Notes: a model not told the origin generated them from the sequence alone. Counted from the stretch's first letter, positions 9,853 through 18,902 are shown. The stretch is DNA of 64,000 bases from Gluconacetobacter takamatsuzukensis (GCF_014174275.1 NZ_JABEQK010000003.1:62001-126000); one strand, 5' to 3'. Made by a program: numbers and translations.

Positions 9853-9985
9853 TGTCTGCCCTCCGGATGAGGCGATGATAACATTGTTCTATCCGCCGGC
9901 ATGACGGCGCGCCGCCTTTCCGTGCCTGCTTCCTGCCAAAAACCGTTCCGTTTGGCCAGAGCGGGCGCGACCGGCCATGGTCCTT

Positions 9986-11164
9986 TCAATGCCCGCTTTC
10001 CACCGGTGCGGGCGGCACGGCGACAGGCGGATGCCCCGTGCCCTCCACCCGCTCCGGCACCGCCTGCGGCACCGGCCGCACCGACGGCGCAGGCGCTGGA
10101 GCCACGATACCGCCGCTGCGGATGGCCTCGCGGGTCAGCGGCAGGTTGCGCCGCACCGCGCCATTCCGCCCCAACGGCTGCGTCGTCACCCCATCGGCGC
10201 TGACCACCAGGCCGCCGGCATTGCCGACCGTCAGCAGAAGGTCGGCCTTGTCCTGCGGTGCGGTCCAGCTCTCGCCCGCTTGCAGGATATGGTCATAAAT
10301 CACTGATCCGCCAGCAACCCTGACCTGCACCCAGGTCTGGGCCGATGCCGTCAGCACGATCTGGCCCGCCGGCGCGGCAGCCGCCGGAGCGGCAACCGGC
10401 GCCGGCACAGGCGCGGTCGCCACGGCAGCCGGTGCCGTGCCCGGCACCGCGGGCTGGGCAGGAGCCGGCGCCCCGGCCGGCGCGGCGGGCGCATCGCTGC
10501 CGTCGGCCGACAGGGTGGGCTGGCCATCCGGTTCGGCATGGCTACCCGGTGCCGGCGTGGGCTCGGCGGGAATATCCCCCTCGGTGATCGCCGATTTCTC
10601 GGGCTCCGACAGGGGCCGTGGCGGAATGGGTGCGCGTTCCGGCGGCAGGACCGAGGCAACCTGCGGCGAGGTCGGGGCCTGGCGCGTCATGCCCGGAATG
10701 GCCGAGAAAACCGAGGGCACGGGCTGCGGCGGCGTGGATTGCCCGCCGGTCATGCGATACCAGCCGACATAGGCCAGGATGATGATGACCCCACCCAGCA
10801 GCACCATGACGCCGACCGGCATCGCACCGCTGGAGGCCGGTGCGGGAAAGGACAGTTCGGGCTTGCAGTCGATGCTGCCCCGCGCCTCGGCCTTGAAGCG
10901 CGCGACGAGGGCCTCGGCATCCAGGCCGAGCGCCTGGGCATAGGTGCGCAGGAAGCCCAGCGTGTAGACATTCCCCGGCAGGTCCTTGACCCGGTCGTCT
11001 TCCATCGCCTCGAGAAAGGCCAGGCGTATCCGCAGCCAGGTCGCCACGTCGGGCAGCGCCCAGCCCAGCTGCTCGCGCCGCGCCCGCAGGGCCGGCCCGA
11101 CGCCGCCGGCCAGCGCCCTGGCGCCGGAATCGTTCAGCGTAGTCCGGGCGGACTCGTCACTCAC
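9986..11164 (-). CDS. rodZ: RodZ-like helix-turn-helix membrane protein
   Basis: A 392-residue, single-pass membrane protein with RodZ architecture. It has a Cro-type helix-turn-helix at about residues 22-90 (RREQLGWALPDVATWLRI), a transmembrane helix at about 113-132 (VGVMVLLGGVIIILAYVGW), a long Pro/Ala-rich linker, and a C-terminal beta domain near 275-350 (DUF4115 type, with VQVRVAGGSVIYD). RodZ links the MreB cytoskeleton to the cell-wall elongation machinery; that role is inferred from family. Its start overlaps the stop of the upstream monooxygenase-like gene by ATGA. Confidence 0.85.
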   Translation of the reverse strand: MSDESARTTLNDSGARALAGGVGPALRARREQLGWALPDVATWLRIRLAFLEAMEDDRVKDLPGNVYTLGFLRTYAQALGLDAEALVARFKAEARGSIDCKPELSFPAPASSGAMPVGVMVLLGGVIIILAYVGWYRMTGGQSTPPQPVPSVFSAIPGMTRQAPTSPQVASVLPPERAPIPPRPLSEPEKSAITEGDIPAEPTPAPGSHAEPDGQPTLSADGSDAPAAPAGAPAPAQPAVPGTAPAAVATAPVPAPVAAPAAAAPAGQIVLTASAQTWVQVRVAGGSVIYDHILQAGESWTAPQDKADLLLTVGNAGGLVVSADGVTTQPLGRNGAVRRNLPLTREAIRSGGIVAPAPAPSVRPVPQAVPERVEGTGHPPVAVPPAPVESGH

Positions 11165-12240
11165 GACTCACCCGTTACCATGTCGCGCCGGACCAGCGCA
11201 TCGACGGCCTGCTCCACCAGCTCGGCAATGATGGCGGCGACCGGCTGGACGGAAGTAATCATGCCGACCGACTGCCCGGCCATGACCGAGCCGTTTTCCA
11301 CGTCGCCCTCGATCACCGCCCGGCGCAGCGAACCGGCCCAGAAATGTTCGATATCGAGCTGGGCGGCTTCTTTCGTCAGTTCGCCGTCCAGATAGCGGCG
11401 GATCATCTCCGCCTGATGACGCAGGAACGCCCGCCCGCCCTCGTTCGACAGGCCGCGCACCGGAATGACAGGAAAACGCTCGTCGAGCTGTACCGACGTG
11501 ACCGCGTCGCGCGCATTGGCGCGGACGAAGGCGGCCTTGAAACGGTCATGGGCGATGCTTTCCGCCGAGGCCGCGAAACGCGTGCCCAGCTGCGCGCCGG
11601 CCGCCCCCTGTTCCAGATAGGACAGGATGGCCTCGCCCCGCCCCAGCCCGCCCGCCACGAAGACGGGGACCGAGCGGATATGGGGCAGCACTTCCTGCGC
11701 CAGCACGGTCAGCGAGACCGGCCCGACATGCCCGCCGGCCTCGGCACCCTCGATCACCAGCGCGTCGACGCCCATGCGGACCAGCCGCTTGGCCAGCACC
11801 AGCGCCGGGGTAAAGGCGATGACCTTTGCCCCGCCATCCTTCAGCGCCCGGATCGCCGGGCCGGGCGGGATGCCGCCCGCCAGCACCACATGCGACACCT
11901 CGGCCGCCAGGCAGACCTGGACCAGATCGTCCAGGCGCGGATGCATCGTGATCAGGTTGACGCCGAAGGGGCGGCTGGTCAGGGCCTGGGTCGCGGCGAT
12001 TTCCTCGGCCAGGCGGTCGGGTTCCATCGCGCCGCAGGCCAGCACGCCGAAGCCGCCAGCGTTGGAGATGGCCGACACCAGGTTGCGTTCGCTGACCCAC
12101 GACATGGCGCCGCCCAGGATCGCGACCTCGCTGCCCAGGAAATCCGTGCCGGCGGCCCACAGCCGGCCCAGGCGGGCGCGGGCGGCGGCCCGCTGCGTGG
12201 CGTCACCCGGCGGCTGCGTAACGAGCGTCTCCATCGCCAT
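11161..12240 (-). CDS. Nitronate monooxygenase-family FMN enzyme
   Basis: A 359-residue TIM-barrel flavoprotein of the nitronate monooxygenase/FabK-type superfamily. It has the N-terminal AILGGAMSWVS and NAGGFGVLA segments, the VIEGAEAGGHVG segment with the family's conserved histidine near residue 180, and the FMN-phosphate motif FVAGGLGRGEAI near residue 205. Substrate cannot be read from sequence: alkyl nitronate oxidation and enoyl-ACP reduction are both found in relatives. It is embedded between lysC (TGATG stop/start overlap) and rodZ (ATGA overlap), so all three are probably translated as a coupled unit. Confidence 0.8.
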   Translation of the reverse strand: MAMETLVTQPPGDATQRAAARARLGRLWAAGTDFLGSEVAILGGAMSWVSERNLVSAISNAGGFGVLACGAMEPDRLAEEIAATQALTSRPFGVNLITMHPRLDDLVQVCLAAEVSHVVLAGGIPPGPAIRALKDGGAKVIAFTPALVLAKRLVRMGVDALVIEGAEAGGHVGPVSLTVLAQEVLPHIRSVPVFVAGGLGRGEAILSYLEQGAAGAQLGTRFAASAESIAHDRFKAAFVRANARDAVTSVQLDERFPVIPVRGLSNEGGRAFLRHQAEMIRRYLDGELTKEAAQLDIEHFWAGSLRRAVIEGDVENGSVMAGQSVGMITSVQPVAAIIAELVEQAVDALVRRDMVTGES

Positions 12241-13493
12241 CAGGCCGCGTCGAGGCCATAGGCCGTGTGCAGCGCCCGCACGGCCAGTTCGGTATATTCC
12301 GACGCGATCAGTACCGAGACCTTGATCTCGCTGGTCGAGATGACCTGGATATTGATGTTGCGGTCGGACAGGGTGCGGAACATCAGGTTCGCCACCCCGG
12401 CATGCGAGCGCATGCCGATCCCGACCACGCTGATCTTCACCACGTCGTCATCCGTCACCAGCTCGCCGTACTGGATGACGTCCCGCGACGATTCCAGCGA
12501 CTGGATGGCGCGGGCCAGGTCGCTCTTGGAGGTGGTGAAGGTCATGTTCGTCAGCCCGTCGGCGCCGGTGCTCTGCACGATCATGTCGACATTGACGTTG
12601 GCCGCCGTCAGCGGGCCGAAGATCGCGGCCGCGATTCCGGGACGGTCCGGAATGCGCCGGACCGACAGCTTCGCTTCGTCGCGCGAATAGGCAATGCCGG
12701 CGACCAGTTCCTTTTCCACGATCTCGTCCTCATCCACCACTAATGATCCGGGCAGGTTGTCTTCCGACGGGGCCGGGCCGTCGACGAAGCTCGACAGCAC
12801 CTGCACGCGCACCCGTTCCTTCATTGCCAGTTCGACGCTGCGGGTCTGCAGGACTTTCGCCCCCACCGACGCCAGTTCCAGCATTTCCTCGTAGGTGATC
12901 TTATCCAGCTTCCGCGCCCTCGCAACAATGCGCGGGTCGGTGGTGTAGATCCCGTCGACGTCGGTATAGATATCACACCGGTCGGCCCCGATGGCGGCCG
13001 CGATGGCCACGGCCGAGGTATCGGACCCGCCGCGCCCCAGCGTCGTGATGCGCCCGTCATTGGCCACGCCCTGGAAGCCGGCGATGACCGGCACCTGGCC
13101 GGCCCGCATGCGCTCGATCAGCGCCTCGCCGTCGATCGAGGCGATGCGGGCCTTGCCGTGCGCGGCATCGGTGCGCAGCGGGATCTGCCAGCCCAGCCAC
13201 GACCGGGCCTCGACCCCGATGGTCTGCAGCGCGATGGCCAGAAGGCCGCTGGTGACCTGCTCGCCGGTCGCGACGACCGCGTCATATTCCCGCGCATCGT
13301 GCAGCGGCGACAGCGACTGGCAATAGCCGACCAGCTGGTTGGTGACGCCCGACATGGCCGAGACGACAACCGCGACCTCGCACCCCGCCTCGACCTGCTT
13401 GCGGACTTTTTCCGCCACCGCGCGAATTCGGTCGAGGTCGGCCACAGAGGTGCCACCGAATTTCATGACGATCCGCGGAGTGGGACGGGACAT
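12240..13493 (-). CDS. lysC: Aspartate kinase
   Basis: Phosphorylates aspartate, the first step toward lysine, diaminopimelate, threonine and methionine. The 417-residue protein starts with KFGGTSVAD (residues 12-20), has the TLGRGGSDTSAVAIAAAI substrate segment near residue 160, and carries two C-terminal ACT domains (SVRRIPDRPGIAA and KISVVGIGMRSHAG). This is the monofunctional, LysC-type architecture that is normally feedback regulated by end-product amino acids. It is divergent from ubiG across 157 bases and heads the overlapping lysC-monooxygenase-rodZ set. Confidence 0.95.
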   Translation of the reverse strand: MSRPTPRIVMKFGGTSVADLDRIRAVAEKVRKQVEAGCEVAVVVSAMSGVTNQLVGYCQSLSPLHDAREYDAVVATGEQVTSGLLAIALQTIGVEARSWLGWQIPLRTDAAHGKARIASIDGEALIERMRAGQVPVIAGFQGVANDGRITTLGRGGSDTSAVAIAAAIGADRCDIYTDVDGIYTTDPRIVARARKLDKITYEEMLELASVGAKVLQTRSVELAMKERVRVQVLSSFVDGPAPSEDNLPGSLVVDEDEIVEKELVAGIAYSRDEAKLSVRRIPDRPGIAAAIFGPLTAANVNVDMIVQSTGADGLTNMTFTTSKSDLARAIQSLESSRDVIQYGELVTDDDVVKISVVGIGMRSHAGVANLMFRTLSDRNINIQVISTSEIKVSVLIASEYTELAVRALHTAYGLDAA

Positions 13494-13650
13494 CGAAAGG
13501 GCTCTCCAGTTCGGCGCGGGGGCCGTTCCAGCCCGTCTGGGGCCGCTGGGGCATCGGACGGGGCATTGCGGTTATCTGCAAGGCGCGTCACATACCCTTC
13601 CCCCGCTGTGCCGTCCAGCGGGAGAAGCCAGATGTGGAGGGGGTGAAGCC

Positions 13651-14406
13651 ATGCAGGTCAACGATTCGGTCCATTCGGACGGCCCGTCCGTCGTTCCGGA
13701 CGAAATCGCCCGCTTCAGCGCCCTTGCCGACCGGTGGTGGGACCCGTCGGGCCCGATGCGGCCGCTGCATGCCATGAACGGCCTGCGCCTGGACTGGGCC
13801 CGGCGCCATCTGCCGGCGCCGCGTGCGGGCGAATCCGCGCCCGTGACGCGCCTGCTGGATATCGGCTGCGGCGCGGGCCTGGCCAGCGAGGGTCTGGCCC
13901 GCATGGGCTACGACGTGCTGGGGCTGGATGCGTCGGATGCCGCGATCGAGGCCGCCCGTGCCCACGCGCTGGCCCACCCGCTGCCGCCAGGCGCGGGCCC
14001 GCTGGCCTATCGCGCCGGCAGTGCCGAGGACCTGCGGGCCGAGGGCGCGCGCTTCGATGCGATCTCGGCCTTGGAGGTGATCGAGCATGTTGCCGACCCC
14101 GCCGCCTTCCTGCGCCTGTTGGCCGGGATGGTGGAGCCGGGCGGCGTCATCATCGTCTCGACCCTGAACCGCACCCTGCGCTCGCTGGCGACGGCCAAGA
14201 TCGGGGCAGAATACATCCTGCGCCTGCTGCCGGTGGGCACCCACGAATGGCGAAAATTCATCACTCCCGCCGAACTGGGCACCCTTGCGGGCCAGGCCGG
14301 CCTGCGGGTGTCCGACATCGCCGGCATGATGCCCGGCCTGAGCGGCTGGCGCGAAAGCCGCGACCTGGGCGTCAACTACATCGCCAGCCTGGCGGTGCCG
14401 GGGTAA
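13651..14406 (+). CDS. ubiG: Ubiquinone biosynthesis O-methyltransferase
   Basis: Carries out the two O-methylations of ubiquinone biosynthesis. The 251-residue protein has the UbiG N-terminal signature EIARFSALADRWWDPSGPM, in which the enzyme touches membrane lipids, the SAM motif LLDIGCGAGLASEGL near residue 70 and the VIEHVADPAAFL motif. The start at 13651 is preceded by GGAGGGGGTGAAG. A seven-base-pair hairpin (13602-13608 with 13616-13622) lies in its upstream region. It is divergent from lysC, an arrangement typical of alphaproteobacteria. Confidence 0.93.
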   Translation: MQVNDSVHSDGPSVVPDEIARFSALADRWWDPSGPMRPLHAMNGLRLDWARRHLPAPRAGESAPVTRLLDIGCGAGLASEGLARMGYDVLGLDASDAAIEAARAHALAHPLPPGAGPLAYRAGSAEDLRAEGARFDAISALEVIEHVADPAAFLRLLAGMVEPGGVIIVSTLNRTLRSLATAKIGAEYILRLLPVGTHEWRKFITPAELGTLAGQAGLRVSDIAGMMPGLSGWRESRDLGVNYIASLAVPG

Positions 14407-14451
14407 CTGCCCCTGCCCCTGCTCCTGCCGGCTTCTGTCCAGAGCCCGACC

Positions 14452-14488
14452 CGGACATGCGCCGGATCGCCACCCGCGCGCATGTCCG
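14452..14488. terminator. Hairpin between convergent ubiG and lactonase genes
   Basis: An 11-base-pair perfect stem (14452-14462 with 14478-14488) closes a 15-base loop. It lies between the ubiG stop and the stop of the convergent lactonase-like gene. No T run follows, so it is a probable but unproven bidirectional terminator. Confidence 0.5.
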
Positions 14489-14497
14489 CCCAGTCTG

Positions 14498-15727
14498 TCA
14501 GAGCTGGAGGAAGGCGAAGGTGGTGGGGCTGCCGATGGCGGTGAAATGCCAGGTGAAGTCCAGCGCGCCGGTCTCGGGATCGACGCGGAACGACGTGACG
14601 GAATCGCTGCGCTGGTTGGCGCAGAACAGGAACGTGCCGGACGGGTCGAACATCATGGCCCGCCCGTAATCCGCATGCATCCAGACCTCGTCGATCAGGG
14701 TAAGCAATCCGTCGGGGCCCACACGGAAGACGGCCAGCGAATCGCCCAGCCGGTTGGACGCATAGACATAGCGGCCATTGGGTGACAGCAGGATTTCAGC
14801 CGCCAGCGTGCTGCCCTGGAAATAGGACGTGACGGTGCTGACCCGCTGCTGCGGCGTGATCGCGCCGGTCGCGGGATCGAACCTGGCCACAACGACCTTG
14901 GAATCCTGCTCGCACAGGATATAGAGCGTCCGCCCATCGTGGCTGAAGGCGAAATGGCGTGGCGCCGATCCCGGCATCAGCGACAGGAAAGGCTTCGCGG
15001 CGGACTTGAGCTTGCCCGTCGCCAGATCCAGCGACCAGACATAGAGCCGGTCCAGCCCCGCATCGCAGGCCACAACGAAGTTTCCCGATGGGTCGCTGGC
15101 CACCATGTGCACATGCGGCCCGGCATGGTCGCTGACCGCGAAATTGCCGGGCGGGTTGTCCTGCGCCCGTTCCGGCATGCGCGGCCCGGAATTGTGCACG
15201 ATATCCGTGGGCTCGCCCAGGCTGCCGTCGGGACGCACGGGCAGCACGCCTACGCTGCCGCCGACATAGTTGGCGACCAGAACATACTGGCCGGAATGAT
15301 GGATGCTGAGATGGGCCGGAACCGCCCCGCCCGACGAGACGACACTCAGCCGGGTCAGCTCGCCCGACAGCCGGTCGACCGAAAACGCCGTGACGCTGCC
15401 GTCATGCTGGTCGTTGAAATCGTCGATCTCGCTGAGCGCATACAGGAAGCGGCTGTCGGCCGAGAGGGTGATGAAGGATGGGCTGGCAATGTCGGTGAAG
15501 GTCGAAACCGGGGCCAGCGCGCCGGTCGTGGGGTTCATCTCGAAGAGCGCGATGCCCTGCCCGTTTCCGGCCCCTCCGGGCGGCGCATGTTTGTTGTAGC
15601 CGCCGATATAGCACAATGTCCGCGCCCTGGCCGGGATCGCGGCCAGGGCGGGCCGCGAGGCGGCGAAGGGAATACCCGACACGGCCAGCCCGGTCAGCAG
15701 GCCGCGTCGCGAGAGAAGTGGGTTCAT
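14498..15727 (-). CDS. Exported beta-propeller lactonase-family protein
   Basis: A 409-residue protein of the seven-bladed beta-propeller lactonase family (6-phosphogluconolactonase/YbhE type). It begins with a twin-arginine-type signal (SRRGLLTGLAVSG) ending near ALA at about residue 30, so it is probably Tat-exported. Blade repeats are visible as recurring aromatic/Gly segments such as YIGGYNKHA, LYALSEIDDF and YVYASNRLGDS. Several exported relatives have no shown lactonase activity, so the substrate is open. It lies 31 bases downstream of the DUF2147 gene and is probably co-transcribed. The start at 15727 (MNPLLSRR) was chosen to expose the signal peptide. Confidence 0.75.
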   Translation of the reverse strand: MNPLLSRRGLLTGLAVSGIPFAASRPALAAIPARARTLCYIGGYNKHAPPGGAGNGQGIALFEMNPTTGALAPVSTFTDIASPSFITLSADSRFLYALSEIDDFNDQHDGSVTAFSVDRLSGELTRLSVVSSGGAVPAHLSIHHSGQYVLVANYVGGSVGVLPVRPDGSLGEPTDIVHNSGPRMPERAQDNPPGNFAVSDHAGPHVHMVASDPSGNFVVACDAGLDRLYVWSLDLATGKLKSAAKPFLSLMPGSAPRHFAFSHDGRTLYILCEQDSKVVVARFDPATGAITPQQRVSTVTSYFQGSTLAAEILLSPNGRYVYASNRLGDSLAVFRVGPDGLLTLIDEVWMHADYGRAMMFDPSGTFLFCANQRSDSVTSFRVDPETGALDFTWHFTAIGSPTTFAFLQL

Positions 15728-15758
15728 GTCGCTCACGAATTCAGTTGAAAGGGGCGGC

Positions 15759-16253
15759 TCACGGCATCTGGCAACGCGCTCCGATCGTGCCGCCATAGCG
15801 TGTCCACGTATGGGTTTCTCCAAACAGAGGAATGCCCACATAGCCTCTTAGTTTCAGGACCCCGTCGCGTGGCGACCAGATCTGGGCCTGGTAGACCTTC
15901 CCGCTGTCGGGATCGAGGATGTGTCCGTTCCAGCGGCCGGCATCGTCCGAATCGGGCACGAATCCGGTCAGCATCAGCAGCCCGCATTCCGAAGTCCCGT
16001 CCTTGGCCTTCGGAATCTCGCCGGTATAGCGCATGCCGACCAGGCGGCCGCACAGTTCGTCGCCACAGGGCTTGATCTCGAATACGCCGTCATGCTCCCG
16101 GGTTTCCCATTGCCCGAGCACGGGCGAGGCATCGCGCGCGGGGGCGGCCTGCGCCGCGTCCGCCGGCCTGGGGTTCGTGGCCAGCAGGGCCAGCACGCCC
16201 AGGGCCGCCAGCGACCGCACGCCATGGCGCCGGCCCTGCGGGAGTGGGATCAT
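15759..16253 (-). CDS. DUF2147 domain exported protein
   Basis: A 164-residue protein with a cleavable signal sequence (hydrophobic RSLAALGVLALLA, cleavage near ADA at about residue 33). The mature part matches the DUF2147 pattern: GQWETREHDGVFEIKPCGD near the start, LCGRLVGM, then a C-terminal LKLRGYVGIPLFGETHTWTR. Two cysteines (PCGDELCG) may form a disulfide. The fold is a small beta-barrel resembling lipid-binding proteins, but no function is established. It is in a minus-strand series with DUF1178, grxC and comF upstream and the lactonase-like gene downstream. Confidence 0.8.
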   Translation of the reverse strand: MIPLPQGRRHGVRSLAALGVLALLATNPRPADAAQAAPARDASPVLGQWETREHDGVFEIKPCGDELCGRLVGMRYTGEIPKAKDGTSECGLLMLTGFVPDSDDAGRWNGHILDPDSGKVYQAQIWSPRDGVLKLRGYVGIPLFGETHTWTRYGGTIGARCQMP

Positions 16254-16337
16254 GCCGGCCCCTCGGCTTGTTCTGTCATCCATGCGTTCCACCTTGATTC
16301 CAGCCCCCGGGGGTCCGGTCCCCTTCCCTGCGTGCGA

Positions 16338-16778
16338 TCAACCGTCGGCACGTGGGACCCATGGTATGGCCATGATCTCGATCCCCTCATCGGCCAAGCG
16401 GTCGCAATCCTCTTCCGACGCCCGGCCGTAAATGCCGCGCTGTTCGCCATCGCCGCGATGGATCTTCAACGCCTCGTCGGCGAATTTATCGCCGACATTC
16501 TCGCATCGTTCCTCGACATGCTGCCTCAGGCGCTGCATCGCGGCCATCAGCGCGGCGGGCATGGCAACCCCTGCCTCCGCACCCGGTCGCGCGGCCTCGG
16601 GCACGCGGGCCGGTGCGGTGCGCACGGCCGGCGCCATCAGGGCACGGACGACGTTGACGGTGCCGCATTGCGGGCAGGACAGAAGGTTTCGGCGCGCCTG
16701 GTCGTCGAACGCTTCGCTGCCGGGAAACCAGCCCTCGAACTCATGCCCCGCATCGCATCGCAGCTGATAACAAATCAC
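16338..16778 (-). CDS. DUF1178 family protein with zinc-ribbon-like start
   Basis: A 146-residue protein with the DUF1178 start MICYQLRCDAGHEFEGWF and a CPQC pair near residue 35. With Cys3 and Cys8 this could bind zinc. The C-terminal part (NVGDKFADEALKIHRGD, IYGRASEEDCDRLADEGIE) is also typical of the family. Function is unknown. It lies 19 bases after grxC. In many alphaproteobacteria it sits between a nitrilase-like gene and ubiG; the nitrilase-like gene is missing here. Confidence 0.85.
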   Translation of the reverse strand: MICYQLRCDAGHEFEGWFPGSEAFDDQARRNLLSCPQCGTVNVVRALMAPAVRTAPARVPEAARPGAEAGVAMPAALMAAMQRLRQHVEERCENVGDKFADEALKIHRGDGEQRGIYGRASEEDCDRLADEGIEIMAIPWVPRADG

Positions 16779-16797
16779 GCCAGCCCCCGATTCCCTG

Positions 16798-17058
16798 TCA
16801 GGCCGCCCGCAGCAGCGGATCGAGCGCGCCCCGCTGTTCCAGCGCCATCAGGTCGTCGCAGCCGCCGATATGCTGTCCGTTGATGAAGATCTGCGGCACC
16901 GTCGTACGCCCGCCCGAGCGCTCCCGGGCCTCGACGCGCTCGGGCGTGCCGTGCAGGGCGCGGATTTCGGTGAAATGCGCGCCCTTCTGTTGCAGCAGGC
17001 GCACCGCGCGGACGCAATAGGGGCAGCCTGGCTGGGTATAGATTTCGATGCTGGGCAT
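16798..17058 (-). CDS. grxC: Glutaredoxin 3
   Basis: Small glutathione-dependent thiol-disulfide oxidoreductase of 86 residues. It has the dithiol active site CPYC at about residues 12-15, the TVPQIFINGQHIGGCDD segment with the cis-proline and glutathione-binding GG, and the normal class I length. The start MPSIEIY at 17058 was preferred to a longer frame because it matches the family N-terminus. It lies between comF and DUF1178 in the same direction. Confidence 0.93.
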   Translation of the reverse strand: MPSIEIYTQPGCPYCVRAVRLLQQKGAHFTEIRALHGTPERVEARERSGGRTTVPQIFINGQHIGGCDDLMALEQRGALDPLLRAA

Positions 17059-17127
17059 TCCGATCCCCGAAGAAGGAAAGTAACCGATTCTGAAGACATA
17101 GCGCATTTGTGCGCCGGCACTATACCG

Positions 17128-17958
17128 TTAGCCGACCGGCGGTCTCCAACCATCCCGATTGGACCGTGCCGGGTCCGGCGCGCGGGCGGCGACCAGCACG
17201 TTCACCGATGCCGCCCCGGCCGCCATCACGGCCCGCGCGCAGGCCCCCAATGTCGCCCCCGTCGTCATCACGTCGTCGACCAGCACGATCCGGCGCCCCG
17301 CAAGATCATCCCGGCGCGACGCGCGCGCGACGATCGCACCCTGCAATACGTCGTGGCGCGCACCCGCCCCCAGGCGGGCCAGCGCCTGCGTCCTGCGCAC
17401 CCGGACCAGGGCATCAGGCAGGACCGGCAGATGCGCGATCCGTCCGATCGCCGCCGCCAGCAATCCGGCCTGGTTGTAGCGGCGGCGGAACAGGCGCGCC
17501 CTGTGCAGCGGCACCGGCACCAGCAGATCGGCCTGCGCCAGCAGCGCGCGGCCCGCGCGCGCCATATGCCCGGCCAGCAGCGGGGCCAGATCGATGCGAT
17601 CGGCATATTTCAGGCGCAGGACCAGGGCGCGCGACCGTTCGTCATAGACCAGCGCCGCCCGCCCCGATTGCCAGGGCGGGGGCGTGTCCAGGCACGGGGC
17701 GCAGACGCGGCCCGCACCGCCGGGGATTGCCGCCGCAAAGGGCTGGCCGCACCGCGCGCAGCACGGGTCGGCGATAAAGCTCATGCCGCGAAAGCAATCG
17801 GGGCACAGCAGGCCGGCCCGGTCGACCGGCTGGTGACAGGCGGGGCAGTCGGGTGGCAGAAGAAGATCGAGCATGCGCGCGGCCATGCGCCAGGGCAGGC
17901 CACCCGCCCTGCCCTGCGCCGATCGGGTTTCCGTCGCGTTCCGTGTCGTGCCAGCCAT
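17128..17958 (-). CDS. comF: ComF family phosphoribosyltransferase-like protein
   Basis: A 276-residue ComF family member. An N-terminal cysteine cluster (LPPDCPACHQ, LLCPDCF, CCARCGQ, VCAPCL) probably binds zinc, and a C-terminal type I phosphoribosyltransferase domain has the PRPP motif IVLVDDVMTTGATL near residue 235. Relatives are linked to DNA uptake or to recycling of exogenous nucleotides, but the enzymatic activity is not settled. The start at 17958 leaves 41 bases to the divergent methyltransferase gene. It heads a run with grxC and DUF1178. Confidence 0.85.
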   Translation of the reverse strand: MAGTTRNATETRSAQGRAGGLPWRMAARMLDLLLPPDCPACHQPVDRAGLLCPDCFRGMSFIADPCCARCGQPFAAAIPGGAGRVCAPCLDTPPPWQSGRAALVYDERSRALVLRLKYADRIDLAPLLAGHMARAGRALLAQADLLVPVPLHRARLFRRRYNQAGLLAAAIGRIAHLPVLPDALVRVRRTQALARLGAGARHDVLQGAIVARASRRDDLAGRRIVLVDDVMTTGATLGACARAVMAAGAASVNVLVAARAPDPARSNRDGWRPPVG

Positions 17959-17999
17959 CACGCAAAGGTGCCATTGGCACCGTCCATCCGGAAGGGCAC

Positions 18000-18872
18000 A
18001 TGCGAGCCATGAACGATCCCGTGATTTTCGACCGCGCCGCCGTGCGCCGTCATCGCGATCGCGCCGCCCCGCTGGTGCATGACGTCGCACCCGTTTTGCA
18101 GGAGGTCGCGGACCGGCTGCTGGATCGGCTGGACGACACGACCTATCGCTTCGCTGCGGCGCTGGATATCGGCGGCCGTGGCGTGGTCGCCCCCCAGCTG
18201 CGCGCGCGCGGGATCGACAGCGTGGTGTCGTGCGACCTGTCGCCGAAAATGGCGCGGGTGAATGGTGGCACCGTCCTGTGCGCGGACGAGGAATGGCTGC
18301 CCTTCGGCCCCGGCACGTTCGACCTGGTCGTGGCCAACCTGTCGCTGCACTGGGTCAACGACCTGCCCGGCGCGCTGGCGCAGATCCGCCACGCGCTGAA
18401 GCCGGACGGGCTGTTCCTGGCCAGCATGCCGGTCCTGCCGACCCTGGCGGACCTGCGCCGCGCCCTCACCGAGGCCGAATGTGCGCTGACCGGCGGCGCG
18501 GCGCCCCGTGTCTCGCCCTTTCCCGACATCAGGGACTGTGCGTCGCTGTTGCAGCGCGCGGGCTTCGCCCTGCCGGTCGCGGATGGAGAGACGCTGACGC
18601 TGGCCTATCGCTCCGCCATGGGCCTGCTACGCGACCTGCGCGCCGCCGGCGAGACCAATGCCCTGCGGCTGCGCAGCCGGCAGACCCCGTGGCCCGACCT
18701 GTTCCCCGCCGCCCTCGCCGGCCTGATGCCCGGTGCCGACGACACCCCCCTGTCCGTTCCGCTGCGCGTGGCTGTCATGACCGGCTGGGCCCCGGCGGAG
18801 ACCCAGCCCCAGCCGCTCCAGCCCGGTGCCTTTTCGATATCGCTTGAGGATGCGATCAAGAAAATAGAATAA
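18000..18872 (+). CDS. SAM-dependent methyltransferase-fold protein, NDUFAF5-like
   Basis: A 290-residue protein with a class I SAM methyltransferase fold: an LDIGGRG nucleotide-site motif near residue 58, a VVSCDLSPKMARV acidic turn, and a VVANLSLHWVNDLPGAL segment. The sequence and the position divergent from comF match the alphaproteobacterial homologue of mitochondrial NDUFAF5, a complex I assembly factor that hydroxylates an arginine of NDUFS7. That function is by homology and context only. BioC-type methyltransferase is the alternative, but a true bioC lies at 1-776. Starts at 18000 and 18009 are both possible; GGAAGG precedes 18000. Confidence 0.7.
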   Translation: MRAMNDPVIFDRAAVRRHRDRAAPLVHDVAPVLQEVADRLLDRLDDTTYRFAAALDIGGRGVVAPQLRARGIDSVVSCDLSPKMARVNGGTVLCADEEWLPFGPGTFDLVVANLSLHWVNDLPGALAQIRHALKPDGLFLASMPVLPTLADLRRALTEAECALTGGAAPRVSPFPDIRDCASLLQRAGFALPVADGETLTLAYRSAMGLLRDLRAAGETNALRLRSRQTPWPDLFPAALAGLMPGADDTPLSVPLRVAVMTGWAPAETQPQPLQPGAFSISLEDAIKKIE

Positions 18873-18902
18873 TTATCTGAATATAAAAATAATTCCTATT
18901 TT

